From Streptomyces sp. MBT53 (GTDB lineage Bacteria > Actinomycetota > Actinomycetes > Streptomycetales > Streptomycetaceae): a stretch of 64,000 bases of DNA. The translations under genes and the position numbers were made by a program. The notes under the pieces were generated by a model. The model saw nothing but the letters and a program-made list of their open reading frames with translations, did not search any database and was not told where the DNA came from. This document shows positions 49,203-58,589 of the stretch, one piece after another; position 1 is the first letter of the stretch; every line of letters starts with the position of its first letter. The DNA lies in assembly GCF_016654115.1 (NCBI RefSeq), contig NZ_JAEQAZ010000044.1, forward strand, positions 1 through 64,000, in the 5' to 3' direction.

Positions 49203-50159
49203 ATGACCCGGACGGCCACCCGGAACCCCGTCGAGACGACGGCGGTACGACAGGTCGAGGCGCCGCCCCCGGTAGGGGGCCGGGGGCGGCGCCGCCTCAT
49301 CGACCAGGCCCGCGCCTACGCGTTCCTCATCGGCGGCCTCATCTGCTTCGCCCTGTTCTCCTGGTACCCGGCGATCCGCGCGGTCGTGATCGCCTTCCAG
49401 AAGTACACGCCCGGCTCCTCGCCCGAGTGGGTCGGCACCGCCAACTTCACCCGCGTCTGGCACGACCCCGAGTTCACCGCCGCCTGGCGCAACACCCTCG
49501 TCTTCACCCTGCTCGCCCTGCTCATCGGCTTCGCGATCCCCTTCGTACTCGCCCTGGTCCTCAACGAGTTGAGGCACTGGAAGGCCTTCTTCAGGGTCGT
49601 CGTCTACCTCCCCGTGATGATCCCGCCGGTGGTCACCGCCCTGCTCTGGAAATGGTTCTACGACCCCGGAGCCGGCCTCGCCAACGAGACGCTGCGCTTC
49701 CTGCACCTGCCCACCTCGAACTGGTCCAACGGCACCGACACCGCCCTCATCTCCCTGGTGATCGTGGCCACTTGGGCCAACCTGGGCGGCACCGTCCTCA
49801 TCTACCTGGCCGCACTCCAGTCCATCCCCGGCGAGCTGTACGAGGCCGCCGAGCTGGACGGCGCGAGCCTGCTGCAACGCGTGCGGCACGTGACGATCCC
49901 TCAGACCCGGTTCGTCATCCTGATGCTGATGCTCCTTCAGATCATCGCCACGATGCAGGTGTTCACCGAGCCGTTCGTCATCACCGGAGGCGGTCCGGAG
50001 AGCGCGACCGTCACCGTCCTCTACCTGATCTACAAATACGCCTTCCTCTACAACGACTTCGGCGGCGCCTGCGCCCTCAGCGTGATGCTCCTCGTGCTGC
50101 TCGGCGCCTTCTCCGCCGTCTATCTGCGGCTGACCCGCTCCGGAGAGGACGACCTGTGA
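49203..50159 (+). CDS. Sugar ABC transporter permease (MalF type)
   Basis: 318 residues with a basic cytoplasmic N-terminus and six transmembrane segments from AYAFLIGGLICFALFSW. The EAA loop is IPGELYEAAELDGASLLQRV. Starts four bases after the binding-protein stop; overlaps the next permease by four bases (GTGA). No ATPase gene accompanies it, consistent with MsiK sharing. Confidence 0.92.
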   Translation: MTRTATRNPVETTAVRQVEAPPPVGGRGRRRLIDQARAYAFLIGGLICFALFSWYPAIRAVVIAFQKYTPGSSPEWVGTANFTRVWHDPEFTAAWRNTLVFTLLALLIGFAIPFVLALVLNELRHWKAFFRVVVYLPVMIPPVVTALLWKWFYDPGAGLANETLRFLHLPTSNWSNGTDTALISLVIVATWANLGGTVLIYLAALQSIPGELYEAAELDGASLLQRVRHVTIPQTRFVILMLMLLQIIATMQVFTEPFVITGGGPESATVTVLYLIYKYAFLYNDFGGACALSVMLLVLLGAFSAVYLRLTRSGEDDL

Positions 50160-51031
50160 GCACCCGCACGCTGCTCTCCCCGGCCGCGCTCGCCCGGCCC
50201 CGCGGCAGGGCCGTCTACTGGACCGTCTTCACCGGCGTCGTCGTGCTCTTCGCGCTCGCCTTCCTCTTCCCCGTCTACTGGATGGTCACCGGCGCCATGA
50301 AGTCGCCGGACGAGATCGCGCAGACCCCGCCCACGATCATCCCCAAGCACTGGCACCTCAGCGGCTACACCGACGCCTGGGACCTGATGCAGCTCCCGGA
50401 GCACCTGTGGAACACGGTCGTCCAGGCCGCCGGCGCCTGGGCGTTCCAGCTGGTCCTGTGCACGGCCGCCGCCTACGCGCTGTCCAAACTCAAGCCCGCC
50501 TTCGGCAAGTTGATCCTCGGCGGCATCCTCGCCACGCTGATGGTCCCCGCGCAGGCCCTGGTCGTACCGAAGTACCTGACCGTCGCCGACCTCCCGCTGA
50601 TCCACACCAGCCTGCTCAACGACCCCCTCGGCATCTGGCTGCCGGCCGTCGCCAACGCCTTCAACCTGTACCTCCTCAAACGGTTCTTCGACCAACTCCC
50701 GCGCGACGTCATGGAGGCCGCCGAGATCGACGGTGCCGGAAAACTCCGCATCCTGTGGTCCATCGTGCTGCCCATGTCCCGGCCCGTCCTCGGCGTCGTC
50801 TCGATCTTCGCCCTGGTCGCCGTGTGGCAGGACTTCCTGTGGCCGCTGATGGTCTTCTCCGACACCGACAAACAGCCGATCAGCGTGGCACTCGTCCAGC
50901 TGTCGCAGAACATCCAACTGACCGTGCTCATCGCCGCGATGGTGATCGCGAGCATCCCCATGGTCGCCATGTTCCTGGTCTTCCAGCGCCACATCATCGC
51001 CGGGATCAGCGCGGGCAGCACGAAGGGCTGA
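50156..51031 (+). CDS. Sugar ABC transporter permease (MalG type)
   Basis: 291 residues from the GTG overlapping the previous stop. Six transmembrane segments; EAA loop LPRDVMEAAEIDGAGKLRIL. Pairs with the permease before it to move an alpha-glucoside into the cell, where the GH13 enzyme 39 bp downstream can hydrolyse it. Confidence 0.92.
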   Translation: MSTRTLLSPAALARPRGRAVYWTVFTGVVVLFALAFLFPVYWMVTGAMKSPDEIAQTPPTIIPKHWHLSGYTDAWDLMQLPEHLWNTVVQAAGAWAFQLVLCTAAAYALSKLKPAFGKLILGGILATLMVPAQALVVPKYLTVADLPLIHTSLLNDPLGIWLPAVANAFNLYLLKRFFDQLPRDVMEAAEIDGAGKLRILWSIVLPMSRPVLGVVSIFALVAVWQDFLWPLMVFSDTDKQPISVALVQLSQNIQLTVLIAAMVIASIPMVAMFLVFQRHIIAGISAGSTKG

Positions 51032-51070
51032 CACCGCCCCTCGACGCCCTCCGACAGAAAGGCCAGCACA

Positions 51071-52672
51071 GTGGGAGAGCCCACCCATGCCCAGAGCCAC
51101 GACGACTGGTGGCGCTCGGCCGTCATCTACCAGGTGTACGTCCGCAGCTTCGCGGACGGCGACGGCGACGGCACCGGCGACCTCGCGGGCGTCCGCTCCA
51201 GACTGCCGTATCTCGCCGAACTCGGCGTGGACGCCCTGTGGTTCACCCCCTGGTACCTGTCGCCGATGAAGGACGGCGGCTACGACGTCGCCGACTACCG
51301 CGCCATCGACCCCGCCTTCGGCTCCCTCGCCGAGGCCGAGAAACTCATCGCCGAGGCACGGGAGTTGGGCATCCGCACGATCGTCGACATCGTGCCCAAC
51401 CACGTCTCCGACCAGCACCCCTGGTTCCGCGCCGCCCTCGCCGGCGGCCCCGAACGCGACCTCTTCCACTTCCGCCCGGGACGCGGCGAACACGGTGAAC
51501 TCCCGCCCAACGACTGGCCGTCCCAGTTCGCCGCCTCCACCGAACCCGTGTGGACCCGCCTCCCCGACGGCGACTGGTACCTCCACCTCTTCACCCCCGA
51601 ACAGCCCGACCTCAACTGGGCCCACCCGGCCGTCCGCCAGGAGCACGAGGACATCCTGCGCTTCTGGTTCGAGCGCGGGGTCGAAGGGGTTCGTATCGAC
51701 TCGGCGGCGCTGCTCGCCAAGGACCCCGACCTGCCCGACTTCGTCGAGGGCCGCGACCCCAACCCCTTCGTCGACCGCGACGAACTCCACGACATCTACC
51801 GCGCCTGGCGGGCCGTCGCCGACGAGTACGGCGCCGTCTTCGTCGGAGAGGTCTGGCTCCCCGACACCGAACGCTTCGCCCGCTACCTCCGCCCCGACGA
51901 ACTCCACACCGCCTTCAACTTCGCCTTCCTGTCCTGCCCCTGGGACCCCGACCGGCTGCGCACCTCGATCGACGAGACCCTCGCCGAGCACGCCCCGATC
52001 GGCGCCCCCGCCACCTGGGTCCTGTGCAACCACGACGTGACCCGCACGGTCACCCGCTACGGCCGCTCCGACACCGGCTTCGACTTCGCCACCAAGGCCT
52101 TCGGCACCCCGACCGATCTGGCGCTGGGCACCCGGCGCGCCCGGGCGGCGGCGCTGCTGTCGCTTGCCCTGCCCGGGGTGGTCTACCTCTACCAGGGGGA
52201 GGAACTGGGGCTGCCCGAGGTCGAGCTGCCGGTCGACCGTATTCAGGATCCGATGTACCTCCGGTCGGGCGGCACCGACCCCGGCCGCGACGGCTGCCGG
52301 GTACCGCTCCCGTGGGTGGCCGACGCGCCGTACGCGGGCTTCGGCTCGCGCGGAGAGCCCTGGCTTCCGCAGCCGGTCGGCTGGACATCGTATGCGGTCG
52401 ACCGTCAGCAGCGGACGGTCGACTCCATGCTCAACCTCTACCGCGAGGCGATCCGCCTCCGGCCGGCCTTCGGCGACGGCCCCCTCACGTGGCTGCCCGC
52501 CCCGGCAGGTGTCCTCGCCTTCATCCGCACGGACGGCGCGACCTGCGTGGTCAACCTGTCGGACACGCCCGTCGACCTCCCCGCGCACACCGAACTGCTG
52601 CTCACCAGCGGCCCCCTGGACGACCAGGGCCGGCTGCCGCAGGACACGGTGGCCTGGCTGCACACCGCGTAA
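51071..52672 (+). CDS. GH13 alpha-glucosidase (oligo-1,6-glucosidase/trehalose hydrolase-like)
   Basis: 533 residues, cytoplasmic. The GH13 catalytic set is complete: nucleophile Asp210 (GVRIDSAALL), acid/base Glu260 (FVGEVWLPD) and transition-state Asp322 (CNHDVTRTVTR). The N-terminal WWRSAVIYQVYVRSFADGDG is typical of exo-acting alpha-glucosidases. Region PGVVYLYQGEELGLPEVELP belongs to the barrel end. GTG start. It is the intracellular enzyme for the sugar imported by the upstream ABC system. Confidence 0.92.
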   Translation: MGEPTHAQSHDDWWRSAVIYQVYVRSFADGDGDGTGDLAGVRSRLPYLAELGVDALWFTPWYLSPMKDGGYDVADYRAIDPAFGSLAEAEKLIAEARELGIRTIVDIVPNHVSDQHPWFRAALAGGPERDLFHFRPGRGEHGELPPNDWPSQFAASTEPVWTRLPDGDWYLHLFTPEQPDLNWAHPAVRQEHEDILRFWFERGVEGVRIDSAALLAKDPDLPDFVEGRDPNPFVDRDELHDIYRAWRAVADEYGAVFVGEVWLPDTERFARYLRPDELHTAFNFAFLSCPWDPDRLRTSIDETLAEHAPIGAPATWVLCNHDVTRTVTRYGRSDTGFDFATKAFGTPTDLALGTRRARAAALLSLALPGVVYLYQGEELGLPEVELPVDRIQDPMYLRSGGTDPGRDGCRVPLPWVADAPYAGFGSRGEPWLPQPVGWTSYAVDRQQRTVDSMLNLYREAIRLRPAFGDGPLTWLPAPAGVLAFIRTDGATCVVNLSDTPVDLPAHTELLLTSGPLDDQGRLPQDTVAWLHTA

Positions 52673-52682
52673 CGCCGACGGG

Positions 52683-52850
<168 letters not shown>

Positions 52851-52884
52851 TATCCCCGCACCCCCACCTCGAAGGGATCAGCAC

Positions 52885-55065
52885 ATGCACAGCACCATGC
52901 TCAGAACTGTCAGGCGCATGCCAAGTATCGGTGCGGCCGTCGCGCTCGCCGCGGGCATGCTCGTCGCCCTGACCCCCACCGCCGCCCACGCGGCCTCCGG
53001 CGCCTCCCTCCCCTTCACCTCCGTCGAGGCCGAGTCCGCCACCACGACCGGGACCAAGATCGGCCCCGACTACACCCAGGGGAGTCTCGCCTCCGAGGCC
53101 TCCGGGCGGCAGGCCGTACGGCTCACCTCTGGACAGCGCGTCGAGTTCACCGTGCCGCGCGCGGCCAATGCCGTGAACGTGTCCTACAGCGTCCCGGACG
53201 GGCAGAGCGGCAGCCTCGACGTGTACGTCAACGGCACCAAGCTCGCCAAGACGCTCGCCGTCACGTCCAAGTACTCGTACGTCGACACCAGTTGGATCGC
53301 GGGCGCCAAGACGCACCACTTCTTCGACAACTCCCGGCTCATGCTCGGCCAGAACGTGCAGCAGGGCGACAAGGTCGCGTTCGTGGCGACCGGTACTCAA
53401 GTCACCGTCGACGTCGCCGACTTCGAACAGGTCGCCGGGGCCGCCGGGCAGCCCGCCGGTTCGGTGTCCGTGGTCTCCAAGGGCGCCGACCCCAGCGGCG
53501 CGGGTGACTCCACGCAGGCATTCCGGGACGCCATCTCCGCCGCGCAAGGGGGAGTGGTGTGGATCCCGCCGGGCGACTACCGGCTCACCTCCTCCCTCAG
53601 CGGCGTACAGAATGTGACATTGCAGGGTGCCGGTCAGTGGTACTCGGTCGTGCACACCTCGCGGTTCATCGACCAGTCCGGTTCCTCCGGCGGCGTCCAC
53701 ATCAAGGACTTCGCCGTCATCGGCGACGTCACCGAGCGCGTCGACTCCAACCCGGACAACTTCGTCAACGGGACGCTGGGGCCAGGGAGTTCGGTCTCCG
53801 GAATGTGGATCCAGCACCTCAAGTGCGGCTTCTGGCTGATGGGCAACAACGACAACCTCGTCGTCGAGAACAACCGGATCCTCGACACCACCGCCGACGG
53901 CCTCAACCTCAACGGCACCGCCCACGGCGTGATCGTCCGCAACAACTTCCTGCGCAACCAGGGCGACGACTCCCTCGCCATGTGGTCGCTCAACTCCCCG
54001 GACACCAACAGCAGTTTCGAGAACAACACGATCTCCCAGCCGAACCTCGCCAACGGCATCGCGATCTACGGCGGCACCAACATCACGGTCCGCAACAACC
54101 TGATCTCCGACACCAACGCCCTCGGCAGCGGCATCGCGATCTCCAACCAGAAGTTCCTCGACCCCTTCTACCCCCTCGCCGGCACCATCACGGTCGACGG
54201 CAACACCCTCGTCCGCACCGGCGCGATCAACCCCAACTGGGGCCATCCGATGGGCGCGCTGCGCGTCGACTCCTACGACAGCGCGGTTAACGCGACCGTC
54301 AACATCACCAACACGACCATCACCAACAGTCCTTACAGCGCCTTCGAGTTCGTGTCCGGCGGCGGGCTCGGCTACTCGACCGGCAACGTCAACGTCAGCG
54401 GTGCGACCGTGCAGAACACCGGCACTGTCGTCGTCCAGGCCGAGGCGCAGGGCGCGGCGAAGTTCAGCAACGTACAGGCCACCGGCGTCGGCGCGGCCGG
54501 CATCTACAACTGCCCCTATCCGTCCGGCTCCGGCGCCTTCACCCTCACCGACGGCGGCGGCAACTCCGGCTGGAACAGCACCTGGTCGGACTGCTCGACC
54601 TGGCCGCAGCCCGGCCAGGGCAACCCGCCCCCGGACCAGAACACCAACCTCGCCAAGGGGCGCCCCGCCACGGCGACCGGCTCGCAGGACGTCTACACGC
54701 CCGGCAAGGCGGTCGACGGCGACGCGAACACCTACTGGGAATCCACCAACAACGCCTTCCCGCAGGCCTGGACGGTCGACCTCGGCTCGGCCCAGGCCGT
54801 CCGCAGGCTGGTGCTGAAGCTGCCGCCCGCGTCCGCGTGGAGCGCGCGCACGCAGACCGTCACCGTGCTCGGCAGCACCGACGGCGCCTCCTACTCGACG
54901 GTCGTCGGTGCCACCGGCTACCGCTTCGACCCGGCGTCCGGCAACATGGTCACCGTGGCCCTGCCCAGCAGCACCAACCTGCGCTATCTGCGGCTCAGCG
55001 TCAGCGCCAACTCCGGCTGGCCCGCAGCCCAGTTCAGCGAAGTGGAGGCGTATCAGACTTCGTGA
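52885..55065 (+). CDS. Secreted beta-helix glycanase, probable GH87 alpha-1,3-glucanase, with CBM6-like and F5/8-type C domains
   Basis: 726 residues, ATG with GAAGGGATCAGC upstream. Signal peptide to AHA near 34; CBM6/35-like domain (about 40-185); right-handed parallel beta-helix (about 190-560) starting SKGADPSGAGDSTQAF; C-terminal discoidin/F5-8C (CBM32-like) domain (about 590-726). Candidate catalytic residues Asp338 (TTADGLNLNG) and Asp361-Asp362 (NQGDDSLAMWS) have the same 23/24 spacing as the three catalytic aspartates I recall for the GH87 enzyme AglFH1. The alpha-glucoside transporter upstream fits. GH28-like or pectate-lyase-like activity remains possible. Its 3' end overlaps the convergent ATPase gene by 32 bp. 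Confidence 0.75.
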   Translation: MHSTMLRTVRRMPSIGAAVALAAGMLVALTPTAAHAASGASLPFTSVEAESATTTGTKIGPDYTQGSLASEASGRQAVRLTSGQRVEFTVPRAANAVNVSYSVPDGQSGSLDVYVNGTKLAKTLAVTSKYSYVDTSWIAGAKTHHFFDNSRLMLGQNVQQGDKVAFVATGTQVTVDVADFEQVAGAAGQPAGSVSVVSKGADPSGAGDSTQAFRDAISAAQGGVVWIPPGDYRLTSSLSGVQNVTLQGAGQWYSVVHTSRFIDQSGSSGGVHIKDFAVIGDVTERVDSNPDNFVNGTLGPGSSVSGMWIQHLKCGFWLMGNNDNLVVENNRILDTTADGLNLNGTAHGVIVRNNFLRNQGDDSLAMWSLNSPDTNSSFENNTISQPNLANGIAIYGGTNITVRNNLISDTNALGSGIAISNQKFLDPFYPLAGTITVDGNTLVRTGAINPNWGHPMGALRVDSYDSAVNATVNITNTTITNSPYSAFEFVSGGGLGYSTGNVNVSGATVQNTGTVVVQAEAQGAAKFSNVQATGVGAAGIYNCPYPSGSGAFTLTDGGGNSGWNSTWSDCSTWPQPGQGNPPPDQNTNLAKGRPATATGSQDVYTPGKAVDGDANTYWESTNNAFPQAWTVDLGSAQAVRRLVLKLPPASAWSARTQTVTVLGSTDGASYSTVVGATGYRFDPASGNMVTVALPSSTNLRYLRLSVSANSGWPAAQFSEVEAYQTS

Positions 55066-55852
55066 GCCGGTCCTGAACCGGGAGCGTCCCGCGCTTCGCC
55101 GCCTGGATCTGCTCGTACACATGGGTCCGCAGTTCGGCGAAGCGCGGGGCCACCCGGGTGTGCAACTGGTCGCGCTCCACGGGCAGATCGACCTTCATCT
55201 GCTCCTGTACGACGGTCGGCGACGCGGACAGGACGACCACCCGCTCGCCCAAGTAGACGGCCTCGTCGATGTCGTGGGTCACGAAGAGGATCGTGATGCC
55301 GCGCTCCCGCCACAACCCCCGTACCAGGTCCTCCAGATCGGCCCGGGTCTGCGCGTCGACCGCCGCGAACGGCTCGTCCATCAGCAGGACTTCGGGCTCG
55401 TAGGCGAGTGCGCGGGCGATCGCGACCCGCTGCTGCATGCCGCCGGACAGCTGCCACGGATACGCTCCGGCCGCATCCGTCAGGCCCACCGACTCCAGCG
55501 CGTCCGCGACCAGTTCCCTGCGCCGGGACGTGCTCAAGTCTTTTTGCTTCAGGGGGAGTTCGACGTTCTCGCCGACCCGCATCCAGGGGAACAGGCTGCG
55601 TCCGTACTCCTGGAACACGAACGCCATCCCGGGCGGTGGACCGCTCACCTTCCGTCCGTTCAGGAGGACTTCGCCCGCGGTCGGGGTGAGCAGTCCGCCC
55701 ATGCACTTGAGCAGAGTGGTCTTGCCGCAGCCCGACGGGCCGACGAGACAGACGAGTTCGCCGGCTTCGACGGTGAAGGTGAGGTCCCGCACCGCCTCCA
55801 CCCGGCGGCCGGAACCCTCGTAGACCTTGTTGAGGCCGCGTACGTCGAGCAT
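55034..55852 (-). CDS. ABC transporter ATP-binding protein, nitrate/sulfonate/taurine type
   Basis: 272 residues from ATG 55850-55852 with AAGGGCGG upstream. Walker A GPSGCGKTT, signature LSGGMQQRVAIARAL, Walker B VLLMDEPFAAVD, H-loop FVTHDIDEAVYLG. SsuB/TauB-like, a family that also energises uptake of aromatic acids. Last gene of a four-gene transporter operon (57419 to 55034). The last 32 bases are antisense to the end of the beta-helix gene. Confidence 0.92.
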   Translation of the reverse strand: MLDVRGLNKVYEGSGRRVEAVRDLTFTVEAGELVCLVGPSGCGKTTLLKCMGGLLTPTAGEVLLNGRKVSGPPPGMAFVFQEYGRSLFPWMRVGENVELPLKQKDLSTSRRRELVADALESVGLTDAAGAYPWQLSGGMQQRVAIARALAYEPEVLLMDEPFAAVDAQTRADLEDLVRGLWRERGITILFVTHDIDEAVYLGERVVVLSASPTVVQEQMKVDLPVERDQLHTRVAPRFAELRTHVYEQIQAAKRGTLPVQDRLTKSDTPPLR

Positions 55853-55872
55853 GGACCGCCCTTTCACGATGT

Positions 55873-56652
55873 TCACGGGGACCGGCGGGTGGCCGCGCGC
55901 AGGCCGTGGTACCAGCCGAGCACCCGCCGCTCGACCACCTGGAAGACGACGGAGAGCAGGAATCCCAGCATCCCGAGGACGAGGATGCCCGTCCACATGT
56001 CGGGCACCGCGAAACTGCGCTGGAACTGGACGACGGTGTAACCGAGTCCGTCGGTGCCTGCGAACATCTCGCTGATGACCATGAGGATGATCCCGATGGA
56101 CAGCGCCTGACGCAGCCCGGTGAAGATCTGCGGGCTCGCCGAGCGCAGCACCAGGCTCCGCAGGCGGGCGGTGCCGGTGATGCCGTAGGAGAGGGCCGTC
56201 TCCTTCATGACCGGGTCGACCGCGCGGACGCCCTCGACCGTGTTGAGGAGGATCGGCCAGACGCAGCCGCTCGCGATGACCACGATCTTCATCGTGTCGC
56301 CGATGCCAGCGAACAGCATGATGACCGGGACCAGGACCGGCGGTGGCACCGCGCGCAGGAACTCCAGGACCGGTTCGCACACCGCGCGCACCCGCCGGTA
56401 GGAGCCGATGACCGTGCCGAGCGCGACCCCGGCGACGGCCGCCGCGGCGTAACCGGCCGTCAGCCGCAGCACACTTGGGAGGACGTCGGTCCTGAAGCGG
56501 TCGGCGGTCCACACGTCCGGGAACGTCTTGAGGATGGTCCGCAGCGGGGGCCAGAACACATTGGTGCTGCCGTCCGACGCCAGCCACCAGACGGTGAGCA
56601 GCACCGCCGGGAGCGCGACCACGAACAGCAGCCGGAGCAGGACCCGCCTCAC
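55873..56652 (-). CDS. ABC transporter permease, SsuC/TauC type
   Basis: 259 residues from the GTG at 56650-56652, overlapping the upstream permease stop by four bases. Six hydrophobic segments, the first at VLLRLLFVVALPAVLLTVWW. The coupling loop region is DPVMKETALSYGITGTARL. The second of two permeases, so the importer may be a heterodimer. RRSP at the C-terminus. Confidence 0.9.
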   Translation of the reverse strand: MRRVLLRLLFVVALPAVLLTVWWLASDGSTNVFWPPLRTILKTFPDVWTADRFRTDVLPSVLRLTAGYAAAAVAGVALGTVIGSYRRVRAVCEPVLEFLRAVPPPVLVPVIMLFAGIGDTMKIVVIASGCVWPILLNTVEGVRAVDPVMKETALSYGITGTARLRSLVLRSASPQIFTGLRQALSIGIILMVISEMFAGTDGLGYTVVQFQRSFAVPDMWTGILVLGMLGFLLSVVFQVVERRVLGWYHGLRAATRRSP

Positions 56653-57422
56653 ACCGCCACCTCTCCGCGCACGGACTGGTGCCAGGCCAGCGCCCGCCGC
56701 TCCACCGTCCGGGCGCCCACGTTGATGATCAACCCGAGCAGACCGGTCACCACGATCAGCGCGTACATCTCGGGCACCGCCTGCGAGCTCTGCGCGACCA
56801 TGATCGTGGCGCCCAACCCCGGTGCCCCGATGACCAGTTCGGCGGTGATGGTGAGGATCAGCGCGACGGCCGCCGCCAGCCGTACGCCGGTCATGACGTA
56901 CGGCAGCGCGCTCGGCCACAGCACGTGCCGGACCCGCGCCCAGGTGCCGAGACCGTAGGACCGCGCCGTCTCCTCGGCGACCGGGTCGACGTCCTGGACG
57001 CCGTAGAGGACCTGGATGAGGATCTGCCAGAAGGAGGCGTAGACGACGAGCAATAGCACCGACTTCAGTTCGGTGCCGTACAACAGCACTGCGAGGGGGA
57101 TGAGGGCGACCGAGGGGATCGGGCGCAGGAACTCGATGGTCGAGGCGGTCGCCTCGCGGAGGTAGGGGACGACGGAGAGCAGGACGCCCGCGACGATGCC
57201 CGCGCCGACGGCGATCGCGAGGCCGAGGGCCCAGCCGGTGAGGGTGTCGCCGAGCGCCGACCAGAACGCGCCGTCGTTTAGCTCGGTCCAAAACGCGGAG
57301 GCGATCCTGCTGGTCGGCGGGAAGTAGGCCTCCTTGACGATGCCGACGCGCGGCACGACCTCGCCGAGGGCGAGGAAGGCCGCGAGTCCGGCCGCACTGA
57401 GTGCGGTGTTCAGTCCTTTCAC
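56649..57422 (-). CDS. ABC transporter permease, SsuC/TauC type
   Basis: 257 residues from GTG 57420-57422, which overlaps the binding-protein stop by four bases; the frame is open further upstream but would lie inside that gene. Hydrophobic segments begin at LSAAGLAAFLALGEVV. Coupling loop DPVAEETARSYGLGTWARV. About a third identical by eye to the second permease. Confidence 0.9.
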   Translation of the reverse strand: MKGLNTALSAAGLAAFLALGEVVPRVGIVKEAYFPPTSRIASAFWTELNDGAFWSALGDTLTGWALGLAIAVGAGIVAGVLLSVVPYLREATASTIEFLRPIPSVALIPLAVLLYGTELKSVLLLVVYASFWQILIQVLYGVQDVDPVAEETARSYGLGTWARVRHVLWPSALPYVMTGVRLAAAVALILTITAELVIGAPGLGATIMVAQSSQAVPEMYALIVVTGLLGLIINVGARTVERRALAWHQSVRGEVAV

Positions 57423-58387
57423 GGGAGCAGCGTGTTCAGATCGGGGGTCTTCTTGAAGAGGCCGTCGGTCTCGCTCAGCTTCTCCAGTGCCTCGATCGAC
57501 GAACGGTTGGGATCGGCGGGCCACTTGGGCAGGATCACCTTGGCCAGCACACTGGCCGGGACCTTGGTGTAGGTGGCGACGATCTGGCGGACCTCGTCCG
57601 GGTGGGCGTCGGCGTAGGCCAGGGACTCGGCGGTGGCCTCCTGGAACTTCTTGACCACGTCAGGGTTCTTCGTCGCGTACGCCGAGGACGTGAAGTACAT
57701 GGCGACGGTGAGGTTCGGGGCGACGTCGACCAGCGGCCAGGCGATCTGCTGGGCGCCCTGGTTCAGCATGGTGGTGAGCGCAGGTTCGACGGCCATCGCG
57801 GCGTCGATCTGGCCCTTGTCGAGCGCGGCCGGCATCTGGTCGAAGGCCAGCTCGACGAACTTCACCTTGTCCGGGTCGCCGCCGGCCTTGCGGACGGATT
57901 CGCGTACGGCCGTCTCGTTGATGTTCTTCAGCGTGTTGACCGCGACCTTCTTGCCCTCCAACTCCTTCGCCGACTTCAGCGTGCTGCCCTTCTTGACGAC
58001 CAGGGCACCAAAGTCCTTGCCCGACACGCCGGTTGACGCGACACCGTTGGCGATGGCCTTCACCGGGACGTCGTTGGACTGGGCGAGCATGAGCGAGGTC
58101 ATGTTGGAGAAGCCGAACTGGAACTGGCCGCTCACCACCCCCGGCACGATGGCCGCGCCGCCCTGCGCGAGCGTCATGGTCAGTTTCAGGCCGTGCTTGC
58201 TGTAGAAGCCCTCCTTCTGGCCGAGGTAGAGGGGGGCGACATCGACGATGGGGATGACCCCCACCTTGACCGTGGTGGTGCCCCCCGAGGCCGTGCTCTT
58301 CGACGAACTCGACCCGTCGGACGAGCCGCAGGCCGCGGTGGCGAGCAGGAACGTGCCGACCGTGAGACCGGCGAGCAGACGACGCAT
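57419..58387 (-). CDS. ABC substrate-binding lipoprotein, NMT1/SsuA type
   Basis: 322 residues from ATG 58385-58387, preceded by AGGAGGAGCC. Lipobox LLATAAC, Cys20, followed by a Ser-rich linker. Mature domain KVGVIPIVDVAPLYLGQKEG and GVVSGQFQFGFSNMTSLMLA are typical of the nitrate/sulfonate/aromatic-acid binding family. Next to a PcaR-type regulator and a VanAB-like oxygenase, its ligand is probably an aromatic acid, not a sulfonate. First gene of the transporter operon. Confidence 0.9.
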   Translation of the reverse strand: MRRLLAGLTVGTFLLATAACGSSDGSSSSKSTASGGTTTVKVGVIPIVDVAPLYLGQKEGFYSKHGLKLTMTLAQGGAAIVPGVVSGQFQFGFSNMTSLMLAQSNDVPVKAIANGVASTGVSGKDFGALVVKKGSTLKSAKELEGKKVAVNTLKNINETAVRESVRKAGGDPDKVKFVELAFDQMPAALDKGQIDAAMAVEPALTTMLNQGAQQIAWPLVDVAPNLTVAMYFTSSAYATKNPDVVKKFQEATAESLAYADAHPDEVRQIVATYTKVPASVLAKVILPKWPADPNRSSIEALEKLSETDGLFKKTPDLNTLLP

Positions 58388-58509
58388 ACGGCTCCTCCTG
58401 TGCAGACAACGGTGTTCCGACAGGCTGTGCGCACAGCGCACAGTGGTGCTCTTCTTGGTGCTCAGCGGGAACGTAGAACCCTGCGTTGGACCGGGTCAAT
58501 GGTTTGGCT

Positions 58510-58549
58510 AACAAAATTGTTGACAGTTATCGAATCGCGCTTCTACCGT
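58510..58549 (+). promoter_or_regulatory. Promoter and palindrome for the IclR gene
   Basis: TTGACA at 58520-58525, 18-bp spacer, TACCGT at 58544-58549. The near-palindrome AACAAAATTGTT (58510-58521) abuts the -35 and may be the IclR operator serving both the regulator and the divergent transporter operon. Confidence 0.5.
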
Positions 58550-58589
58550 GCTCCCGGAGCGCACCCCGTGCGTCCGTCTGGAGGCGACG

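Noticed and set aside
53614..53620. GTGACAT inside the beta-helix gene as a regulatory site
   Set aside because: Internal to a coding sequence in an unrelated locus; treated as a chance match.
57423..57524. 5' extension of the permease gene at 56649
   Set aside because: It would lie inside the binding-protein gene; the GTG at 57420-57422 overlaps that stop by four bases like its neighbours.
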